Positions 49,225 through 60,159 of a stretch of 64,000 nt of DNA are shown piece by piece. Below the pieces are notes generated by a model. That model saw nothing but the letters and a program-made list of their open reading frames with translations, was not told the DNA's origin and did no database searches. Both the position numbers and the translations under genes were made by a program. This DNA is from Tubulanus polymorphus (taxonomy: Eukaryota > Nemertea > Palaeonemertea > Tubulaniformes > Tubulanidae), in the NCBI RefSeq assembly GCF_964204645.1, contig NC_134026.1:9807450-9871449 (forward strand), written 5' to 3'. The stretch's first letter is position 1, and every line of letters starts with the position of its first letter.

Positions 49225-50744
49225 TCTTGCTAATGAAAAGAAAATGATGGCTTTGAATGGATTGGGATTTTGAAACACTGCACTACGAAACAAAACAAAG
49301 TTGTTTACGGCAGCTGTATTAATTTGAACTAAATTTGTTTACCTCCGCTGTAACAAAAAACCACATCGCGTCCCAGATATGCACTTCTCGTAGACAGGAA
49401 GGCTCCAGGACCGCATCCTAGCCTCCCGGAAAAGCGGGGGGCTCTCGAAATGGCCCCCTGGCCCGAAGAGGCTGGGCCCGTCACTCAGGTGATGGGGCAG
49501 TCAACTGCATGGTCATCCTAGCTTGCCAGGGTTTGATTGCCGCCGGCAGGCACACCCCAACGAAGCAACGTTCAAGTTTCGTTACTGCTTCCCGATGTGC
49601 GTCGCTCCCCTCTCCCAGCGCCACATAGAGACGAAAAGTTTTTCGGCTTTAAAACAATTAACAATTAGCAATTTGGCACGAATACGTCAGAGACATATTT
49701 CCTTTAACAAGAACAGACCGAACTGAAGTGAAGAATCGTACTCTGTTGTATAAGAAATTAATTACGAGCGTTGTGAAGGGTTACCTAGTAAGAAAACAAA
49801 AAAGTTCATTGTTACCATACAGGTAGTTATCGTATGATATCGAGATAACATGAGTGACGAGTCAGAGTACGGAGTATTATGTACTCTAGTCCGCCTATTA
49901 ACCAATCATGTTACACTTGATTTTAAAACAAACCATTCGCATGTTATCACCGCGGGGAGCTCAATAAAAAGGAAGCTCTGAGCCTCTCTAGGCAGGCGAA
50001 GAAAAACTTTCCATCACGTCAATCTATCTATTCTCGAAAGATCGAAGGCAGACAAAACAGATTTTACCTAAAAACATTCTTGCACAAGCAAATAGAACCG
50101 CTCTCGCCGACTCAGTTTGAAAATGCGGTTCGCATTAAAAAAACATCAATTTTAGTAAAATCACAGTAAAAAAGAACAGTTTTTTATTAGTGACTAAAAA
50201 ATAGGTATCAAGTATTCATTTACTTGCGCAGCATGTAATACAATAAGTATCACTTACTATAACCTTTATCCCTCCCAAATTTGGACTTACAATCAACACA
50301 CAAAAATAAAAATAGAAATTAAGTGAGTAATTAATAAGAGGACTGAATTTTCGCACTTATCGAACTACACGCACTTTGCCACGAGTGCTGGACAGAATTA
50401 GCCTGTTACGAGTACGTATATCGATAGATCGACACATTTCAGTTCTGGAGAGCATAGGAAATACGGCTGCGAATATGGCATGATACGTATATATATATTT
50501 GGAAAATCGAGCGAAAATCTGGAAATGATAATTTAAATTCCAGGATTGGCACGAAGGCTGAATAGTATAAGTGCATCGACGCTCCGCGTGATTGGTTATT
50601 TCGAATAATTCGAACGAATTGATCACACGTGTTTGAAGTCAAAAAAGCAAGAGTGAAACGTCTATACATGTAGAAGATACGCGCTTGTGCTCCGATGCGA
50701 CATCACCGTTTAGGACTTTGACTATATAGGACATTTTTTACAAA
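49225..50744. other. Head-to-head intergenic region between PPWD1 and ligand gene 1
   Basis: Must hold the promoters of both divergent genes. A GC-rich patch at about 49370-49640 (GGCCCCCTGGCCC, GCTTGCCAGGGTTTGATTGC) looks like a SINE-type repeat. The stretch 49740-50740 is AT-rich with no recognisable gene. Confidence 0.45.
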
Positions 50745-52398
50745 ATGTCGAAAGTTTCCATGAAATATCTCAAGATGCTGATGTTTCTTTTACAAGTTCT
50801 GAATTCGGGTGTTACAGCAAGACACGTCTTGTTGTCGAAGGAAAATGAATGGCTGCTATCACAAAATGAGACGCCGAGATCTTTCGCGTCTTTCAATTCG
50901 TCAACAGATCCATGGCGGTTGCGACAACCCAACAATGGCCCGAAAATTTCAACTTTCGTTATCGGACTCAATAATATTCTTAATACAGCCGCACAGGAAC
51001 CGCAATTATTCAGTGGGCAACCGTACACGTGGAATACGGCACGCACAAATATTGGTGAGATAGAAATGGTCACTGGCTTTTACCACCGTAAGTTTGATAT
51101 ACCGTCAAATTTAGATTTATGTAGACTTCTTGTTAAATATTAATGTCACGAATGTTGATGTGTATAATGTGTATTTATGTATGGCAATGGGACAGAAATG
51201 TTTGCTTAAATCCGATTCAATATGTTCGTTTGACGTCCTCCATTACGCATTTAAGATCACATGCATTTTGGATTTTTACAAAGCGACGTCACCAATTGGA
51301 CTAGCAATTATTTTATTATTTGATTTGATTTTGAAAAAAATCGCAACGCCGTTCACTTGATATGTATGCGCATAATGCAATTTATAGTTCACATCACAGT
51401 TTTTCCGTATGTTGTAGTCATAGAATCTGTTTATGTAGGCAATTCGCCACATTGAACATTGTTGTCCCTACTAGAATTGACCGCCATTGCTGTTTTTCTT
51501 ATATTCAGAAAGAAGTGCGCATATATCAGAAATAAATGCGTACACGCTTAAAACGTATTTATTTTCTATTTGATCCCTAGGCGAAAGAAAATTAGTCATA
51601 TTCAACGTGAGAAGTGTAGGAAATTCGAATATGGGAAAGTATGTTGTTCTCTCTCGAAAGACGACCGAAAAAATAACACATCGAACAGTGTGTCATGCCA
51701 AAATATACACAGGACAAGGTCGACACATGAAGCTGATTGGGTCAGAAAAATACCAGCTAAACCCGCACATTATTTACGATGTGATTAAAATAAATGGCCG
51801 GCTTAGGCACCATCAACACCATCCACATTTGCTCTTCTTAAAATTGATGTGTGGAAAGAAAAAAACTTTCCCTAAAACTATTTATTTTTTTGGAAACGAT
51901 GGAAACGCACCGTTGCTCGCGTTTGAAAAAGACATCAAATTATCGGGCGATTTGATCAAGCATTTGTCGAAAGAAAACTGGTCACTGCTGATTCCGCCGA
52001 ATGTAAGCGAAAAGAGACGAGGCAAGCGAAGTATATTTGGGCTGTCATCCCGCAACGAACGTTCCGATGACGATATGTATTGCAAGCTGGAAAAATGGAC
52101 GGTCGATACTCGTGAGCAGTGGGGAGATATAATTGCCGCTAGCCCACCAGTCGTTGAAACGAATTATTGCGGTGGCACTTGTGCCGCTATTAAAGAAAAC
52201 TCACGTGCGGCTACAAACCACGCTCTTACTAGACATCATTTCAAGGAGGTCAACGAAACCGAATACAGCTTTTTGCCAGCCCCGCAATGCGCTCCGTACG
52301 AAATGTTAGACGTTTCAATTGCGCTAATGTTCGTCAACGGCACTGTCATTGTACAATCATTTCGGGGTCTTTCTACAAGAAGTTGCAAATGCCAATGA
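50745..52398 (+). CDS. Divergent TGF-beta superfamily ligand, tandem copy 1
   Basis: Two exons, 50745-51087 and 51581-52398, phase-1 junction (GTAAGT donor, CCCTAG acceptor), 386 aa. A signal peptide (MKYLKMLMFLLQVLNSGVTA) is followed by a propeptide and a furin site, KRRGKR|S. The mature part is ~122 aa: CKLEKW, NYCGGTC, TNHAL, PQCAP and CKC end. It follows the cystine-knot pattern of secreted TGF-beta ligands, but the usual CC is QC, leaving six cysteines. The missing one normally forms the inter-chain disulfide; GDF9, BMP15, GDF3 and Lefty also lack it. The helix region is full length, unlike Lefty, so I leave the subfamily open. An in-frame ATG at 50760 is an alternative start. Confidence 0.9.
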
Positions 52399-53046
52399 GC
52401 ATCAATGCAAGAACACATTTGCGGTGGTTGAACTTTATGTATATATGTGAAATCTAGTTCGCGTAGAATGTAAAATATCAAAGATCAGAGATCTGTAATG
52501 TTAATTTATACTTTTTGCATACATTGTTTTTATGAAAATGGCATTTTGATAAACTCCTCTTCTGATATATCTCAGGGGTTCTTCTAAGATGAGGAGATTT
52601 TGTTGTTCTTCGATAGCAAAGCTATTGTATCATATATACATATATAGATCATTCATTATATGTACCCTAAAGGTTATCATTGTTAAAATGTTGCAAAATG
52701 GCAAACTGCGAACAGAATTTCCAGAGTTATCGAATTCAATTGTTAGCAGGATTTATAGACTGCTATTACCTAAGATCTTTAAAGTTCATCTCGCACCATT
52801 GAAATTATGCGTTAATCGACTTGCGCGGCACTTGTTTCATGGATGCAATATTGCTATCGCTTAAAGGCCACAGTCCGACTGAGCAGAAAAACTATCAATT
52901 ATTGCTTAATTGCATTAATTCCAAAGTTTACGAAAACAACAACCGAACCGGTGGTTTCAATAACGTCTATCGCTAAACATATCTAGATAATTCGCCGATT
53001 CGGTTCGAGAAAAGTGTGTTTACTGATTCAGAACAGTTCGACAAAC
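52399..53046. other. Spacer between the two ligand genes
   Basis: 648 bp, AT-rich. A 91-codon open frame at 52589-52864 has no signal peptide or domain and I do not consider it a gene. It probably holds the 3' UTR of copy 1 and the promoter of copy 2. Confidence 0.5.
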
Positions 53047-54259
53047 ATGTGTAAACGCGTATCGAGTTCGATCAATGGAAAATTACTGTTGGTACTTGTT
53101 GCCTATGCCGACGTGATGGCGTGCTCCGTGCCTTGCATAAGAGATATACCCCAAGGCACCGATTTTGCGGCAATAATCAAAACATTGGGTGGAAGCGAAA
53201 ATGTGACGACAAACGGGCAGCAGAATTTGATACCGACTTTCATACACGACTTTTACAACATGCGTAAAGTATTCAGGAATCGTAGAATGCATTGGCTGAG
53301 CAACGGTCCGAAAACCGCCGAGACCATACAAGCTTTAGACATCGCTGGTGAGTTTTCACGCAGAAACAAATTTGAGTATAATTTTGTCAAACAGAAATAA
53401 CAGCTTATAAGTTAGTTCAAAGTTCGATAAGTTACATGCTTAATCCTTTTCGCTTAAACAAATGTTTTCCATTTCAGTCGATGATGAGCGCACCGTACTG
53501 AAATTTTCTCTACGAAACTGCGTCGAGTGCTATTGTCCTAACTCATTAATCAAAATCATCTTTGCGAAGCTAGAAAATGCAGCGCCGCATACGATATTGG
53601 AGTTGAGGTTACACGATAAAATCATTGCGCCGGAAAAACTAGAAAACAAACTATACGTAACTTATGACATAAGGCGGTTCCTCAAGGATGAGTTCGATTC
53701 GAATTTTACGTTGGAGTTGAAAGTCAAGGCTACATCGCGATTTTTACGCGGTGTTACAGACGTGTACTATTTAAGCGAAGATTCGTCAAATCCGAATAAC
53801 CCTATAATAGTAGCTTTCGGAGGTTACGACCGTCGCGCTGATATTCCTATTGTCAATAAACGTTTCGAAACAACCGTCGATGAGGACGACAGCGAAAATC
53901 ATAATCGACAAACGCGTTCTCTCGAAACGCTTGATACCGACTGTCGTCTGTGGAAGTGGAACATTTCGTGGTCAGAGATAGAAGCAGCCGACCACATTGT
54001 GGTACCGCGATTCGTCCAGGCCGCTTACTGTAGCGGTAAATGCGAAGATGGCATATTGAATCGTAGAGTGTCGTTCGCTTCTAGTGCGGTCATTCGAATG
54101 CTTTCTCGCAAGAAACCCGAGTTGGGTTTTTTGCCGCCTCCAAAGTGTGTGCCGGCGATGTTCAAAAGTTTGGACGTTATCATGAAAGCAAAACCGCACG
54201 GTACAATACGTCTAATTACTGTGCCAGACTTGATACCGACAGTGTGTAGGTGCTATTAA
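53047..54259 (+). CDS. Divergent TGF-beta superfamily ligand, tandem copy 2
   Basis: Two exons, 53047-53347 and 53478-54259, joined in phase 1 (GTGAGT donor, TTTCAG acceptor), 360 aa. The frame extends upstream to a GTG, but the first ATG is at 53047 and opens a leader (KLLLVLVAYADVMA). The propeptide has a Cys cluster (NCVECYC). Dibasic-type cleavage site RQTR|S. Mature part: CRLWKWNISWSEI, DHIVVPRF, AYCSGKC, PPKCVPAMF, CRCY end; six cysteines, again with the CC replaced by KC. Intron position and phase match copy 1, so the pair arose by tandem duplication, yet the proteins have diverged strongly. GDF9/BMP15-like spacing is seen after CVPA, but the subfamily is uncertain. Confidence 0.9.
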
Positions 54260-54333
54260 GATAAATTGTTAAGTTGTTCATAGAAATATACCACTGATAA
54301 TGATTTCATTTAAAATGATTGTGAAGAATCAAA

Positions 54334-54936
54334 GGCGAATTTATCCTGTCAAATCAGATTTGATTTTCCTAATCGTAATTTGCTGTCGTATAATCTAATC
54401 AAGATTTTTGCACAACAGGATAAATTTGACGATTTTTTCAAAACGGCTCATAAGAATTATTCTTATTAGCCGTTTTGAAAAAAATCGTCAAATTTATCCT
54501 GTTTAAATTTATATCTAATATACTGTCCTTGGTTTTTTACATCTATTTTTCAACGGATGAGTTTCGGTTTCACTTTGAGTTTTGACTATTTTGATCAGTT
54601 TTCCAAAAGCTAGGTTGAGCTTTGATAGTGAGGTTTGAAAACACTGATCATGGACTCTAAAACGTTCAGTTGATTATCTCGTTTACAATCATAGCGAAGA
54701 GCATATTCACCGCTAACAAAATGGCGGGAACTCTCGTTTGAAGCTACCATCTTTACATTAAATCAAAATGTACCGATTCACCTCCGGAGGTGATTTGATA
54801 GTTTGATAAATCGATTTGAATTTGATGCCGCATTAGATTAAAAAGATAAGACCATTAATTAAATCAAATTTGATTATTGCCCGGAATAATGAAATTTTAG
54901 ATAAAATCAAACCTGATTTGACAGGATAGATTCGCC
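54334..54936. mobile_element. Nested-palindrome TIR element (603 bp)
   Basis: Outer inverted ends GGCGAATTTATCCTGTCAAA and its complement ending GGATAGATTCGCC. Inside, a near-perfect hairpin at 54416-54501 has 33-bp arms (AGGATAAATTTGACGATTT and complement) around AAGAATTATTCTT. Outer and inner arms share the TTATCCTG motif. No ORF. It starts just 74 bp after the stop of ligand copy 2, so it may lie in its 3' UTR. Confidence 0.75.
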
Positions 54937-55439
54937 GTAAGAATCGGGATTGTACAAAACGTCATAAAAAGGCTCATAAGTGAAGATAAATCGTATATAG
55001 AAGAAATGCATTCGCCAAGCCGAAGACGGTTCATGTAAAGATCATCTGTAAATATTTTCTTGGGCAATGAATGCATCTGTCTAGACCAAAGCGATTAACC
55101 TAACACACCATATACATACTAGACATTGAATGCATGGAATGCCTATTTTCATATTTGGTTCTTACCATACATCGGTTTTTATGATATTCGTGTATACACA
55201 CGGCTGGTATTTTTATGATAGATCATTCTGTTGTATACGATTCTGGCGAATACTAAATTTACTTTTGTACTGTAGATATACATTCTATAAACCCGAAAAT
55301 ATGATGCCTTGTTTCTCGTCACAGTAAGACAGTAAGATAAGACGGGCGGGAGGATTTTATTTTCTTTTCTAGATAAAAAAAAGTCCAAATAAAAAAAATG
55401 ATTTTTGATTAATTCTTCCATGGCTATGGCGGGGGTACA

Positions 55440-55680
55440 AGCGCGGATCCAGATTTTTCCAGGAGGGGTTCATAAAAAATTTTAAAGTTAAACTGCTGAC
55501 TAAAATCTCCAATGGTATGGGGCCTATACGGCATATTTTTTGGCCAAACATAAGATGATATGGTACCGATTATATGGTACTGTCGGCCCGCTTTGTCTTG
55601 AGGAAGAAAACAATTTAAAACATGTTTGGTAGCTGAGCAGGGGGTCACGACCCCTGAAAAACGCCCTCTGGATCCGCGCC
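55440..55680. mobile_element. Short TIR element of the GGCGGATC family
   Basis: Left end GCGCGGATCCAGATTTTTCC, right end ACGCCCTCTGGATCCGCGC, inverted, with GGGTA near both outer sides. About 240 bp, no ORF, in the intergenic region upstream of the SoxF gene. Confidence 0.6.
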
Positions 55681-58216
55681 TAGGGTATTTCATAATCATA
55701 TGAGGTCCAAATTCAATAGTCCCATGAAGGAATTCTAGCCAGATTTCCAACACCTAAGAGAAAAAAAAACTTTTAACGAATGTAAGTCAATAAATTTTAA
55801 GCGGGCACAAACCTTTTTAAATGAAATATTAAGAATTGTCATTGAAATAAGACGAATCTTCTTAACAAGATTCCTAACAAAAATATTCTTTTTGGTTATC
55901 GAACACTGGCTGATCAAAAATAGAAGATTTTATGAACTACAGGGATGCTGAAACTGAAACGTTGTTAATAAACTCCTAAAGCAGGGACATCACTTTTCCG
56001 ACTACATCAACAATATGAAATTTATCATCCGAATGATTTGCGACCACATTAGGGTTCGGGGCTTAGCGATATCCAACGGTCGCTTACAACTAGGACAATC
56101 AAGTTTGCGAGCGGAGATCGGGAGGAAATACAAATAGTGAAAATGTAAAAACTTATTGTAGACGTCCATAGCACGACCGGGCGTGCGGATTCTATTTCAA
56201 TATCGATTTCTATCTGTCACTTTACAATCCTGATACGGGCGGGCGATTTCGTTTTTATTAAAGAATTTTGACTATTTGACTATTTTTGACTTTTGGGGAA
56301 TTCTAGACGCGGATGCAGGTGATGAGAAACAAGGTATATTCTTATGTTGACCTTAAAGTCTAAAATCTGGCATTTCGGCCCGCAGTAAGCATGTTTTAAG
56401 TATCCTCGGTAAAAAGTAGATCAAAATAGCAACCTTAAAAAAACAACCGAATTTTGACTGAAATTCTAAATCAAACTTCAGGACTCAGTTCCACAGTTTT
56501 CAACTAAGTTTTACTCTAGAGTAAAATCATTAGTTCATTTCTAATGTTTTAACACCCGTACTTAAAACTTGATCCTGATTCAATCTCAGAATTGTAAACC
56601 CATGGTTCGGCTAGATTTGAAATAATATATTCGAACAATATAAATCAAAGTTTTAACGAGTTGATTGATTGCTTGCGACATGAATAGACTTCATGATGAT
56701 TATAATCCCACTGGCGCTATCAAAGCGTACTTAATTTATTATCAATTCTGGAATCACGCCAACGGTAAATCAGGGTAAGTCGGAATGTCGTAATGTAAGA
56801 CGCAGTTTGATCAACTATAGGTTCCACCAGCTACTTTTTGCGCTGACCGTGACCTTTAAGTAATACTATTGGAAATATATCTCGCATGATATAATAAACT
56901 TGTTGAAGAAAAAGTTTTTCTTTTTTTTCAATGGAATATTTCAATACGCAAGAATTCTCGAATATACTTCCACTTTTTTTCAGCATAGCAGTAATGATTG
57001 ATTATCTTATAGTATGTGGTCTTATCGGGCGATCTTTTCGTTATGAACTCTCCAAAACCGAAAGATGGCGCACCATACCACTCGTTTACGAAGCTTGCGG
57101 GACGATTGCGTTGGTGCGTTTTTGGGAAGCCTGTAGATAAGCCGCTGGCTGATAAATCGGAATCCCCGGTCGAAATTAGCTATAGTGGATCAATAGATTT
57201 GAATATCTGATATAGGACAAGCCATGAAATATATCCCTGCACGACACGTAAAACCCATTTTCCATTTATTTTGAAATGTACACAAAATTCGGCTTTCCTG
57301 GTCCAGGTACTTCAAAATAAGTCAAATCAACCCTTGAGATTTAAGTCCAATGTATTCGATCACTTACATTTTCTACTGCAATAGTATTGTGACCTGTCCC
57401 TTGTTATAGCAAACACATGGGAATGGAGGTACGTAGCTCCTATCATGTTTCAGTGTGATGTCATCAGTGTTCCATGCCGAAGGAAGACGTTCATCGTTTT
57501 GCTAATTGGCACATATCAATCAGATGGATAAGACATAAAGAAATGATTATTTTCTATGGATAGATGTGGGTGAACGTGGCTCATCATGACAAATTTATTT
57601 TATTTCGAACGAAATTTTAAGATTCTAGGGGTCATTTTGCAAACAGGATTCCAGCTCGGTTCTGCACGGGAACAGGAGTTTTAATGCATGCATGATTAGA
57701 TTTCAATCCATACTTTAAAACTATAGTTGTTTATGATAGTTTTGTTAAAAACAGGTAGCCTGTAACGCTGCTTTCTTTGTGAAGCTTCGATTTTTCTGTG
57801 ATTCCCGGCTCGAAGTCTCCAACTACTGGATTATTGTTCCAAAAAAGGCACTTCCCGTCCTCTTTTCCAAAACACAATAATAACCTCATGGCGCTTTAAT
57901 TACTGGTTCTGGACCGAAACGGAGTTCGAGGCGAAAAAAGAAGCATTTGCAGGTAAAATTATTTAGTTTTTAGTAGTAAAAGAGATTTTTCTTTGTTCCC
58001 TGGATTTTGGTCACAGTTCTTTGCGCAATTTCTGACGTACACCGAACATATCCGTGATGTCGTCTATCAATTAATCGAGTACTTTTACGCTGCAGTGCCT
58101 CGCCGTGTATACACGACCCATTTTGATCCGTCAAGCGATCACTCACAAGCTATCAAAATTGACCACACTCGAAGATATCTTGATATCAATCGATTTAAAT
58201 CGATTTGCGGTAATGT

Positions 58217-58517
<301 letters not shown>

Positions 58518-59741
58518 CTGTTGCTTGTACATTAAGTTCTACCCAAAAAAACTAAGCCGCGTGTTTGATAAAATAATCATTTAGATATCGATAAATCGTT
58601 GTAATTAATATGGGGAAAACGCAATACTTGCCACAATTACAGTGATGAGGGAATATTTCGGCGGGGTAGAAATCGCGCATGCCGCGTAATCTATTACGGA
58701 CCTGTGCTCGCGTAGTCCGGACGTATTCATTAAATATAGTAAACCGTTGTTACGAATGATAAAAAATAAAGAATGTCAAAAGTTGCGCATTATAGTTTTC
58801 AAAGTATTCCAGGAGCGGATCCAAGGGGGCCCAAAGTGGCCCAGCCCCTATTTTTTGTCAAGATAAAATGGAAGTTATACGCATACGGTTGCAAAGTACT
58901 GCCGGTCAATTTGTTTTAGAATCACGCTAGATGCTCAGAAAATGACAAGTTTTTTCAAAATCCCCTTTAGGACTGCGCCTACGGCGCCCGCGCTCATGTA
59001 CCAAGTACGGGTATAGAACTAGAGGCCTCACATTTTTTTTATACAAGTATACAAAATTGCCCGTTCTCCGTGGTCAAATGGTGACGTATAATTATGTGCT
59101 TATAACTGCAGTGGTATCGATTTCAAAAAGTGCTTATCTTTTTCGATAACTAATTTCCTGGAATACCTTCGAAGTATTTGCATAACTGTCGGGATAGTGG
59201 GTGATGACGTATTAGCCTACGTTTGGCCAAGTGCACCGCGCACTCATCATCTAATGAACAACTAATTCAATGGTTCGATAAAGATTTTTATATGAACATC
59301 CAAAACTCACAGGATACTTGCACGTGAACTAGAAAATGTAATTAAGTAACATTTAACGTTGCATTCGCATAAATTCGTGCATACAGTTGCATACCGTTGC
59401 AGTTCAATCAGTCAGAATGATACAACTCAAAGGTTGCACATGACGCGTATATAAATCCACATGGCCATGCCAGCCTGCAAAAAGTAATTTGAGCGCCAAT
59501 TGCAGATTGATTTGCATGGAGCTGTTGCGGATATGACGACGTCGACGATTGTGATTCGCTACTGAATTTGCCCGCTGCTGACCTGTTCTAGTTTGACGTC
59601 GATATCTTTGACAGTCAGCTGTTTTCTTTAGAAAGTATTGCGTACAGTAAATCAGTACATGTGCAACCACTGGCGGGAACGTTCCGTCATATGTATGTAA
59701 ATAAAAAGTGACAACCGAGATTTGTTTTCTTGCGTAAAAAG

Positions 59742-60079
59742 ATGGCTAACCAGTTAAACGTTCAGCCAAATTTCAGCTGTTTGAACATGCTACAGGCATC
59801 TTCATCGCCGTCAGCCGCCGCATCAGTACCACTGGTAGCAGGCAACGGTGTTACTGCACCGTTCAGATGGCTCGGTAGATTTAGTCACCAACAGAGGACA
59901 GGCCTCAGAGTGGGCGAGACGAGGCGAGGACGCAGGGGCGAAGGACATATTCGACGGCCCATGAATGCATTCATGGTATGGGCGAAAACCGAGCGGAAAA
60001 GACTGGCCGAAGAAAACCCCGATGTTCACAACGCTGAACTAAGCAAACTGCTAGGTAAGTACTGCATATAAAAATGATT

Positions 60080-60159
<80 letters not shown>

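Noticed and set aside
49523-49726. Plus-strand frame upstream of PPWD1
   Set aside because: It overlaps a GC-rich SINE-like patch and has no signal, domain or start context.
50745-54259. Naming the ligands Lefty on the basis of six cysteines
   Set aside because: The stretch between CxGxC and the next cysteine is 34-35 residues and includes a full helix (NHAL in copy 1), unlike the shortened Lefty region; GDF9/BMP15-like spacing fits at least as well. Left unnamed.
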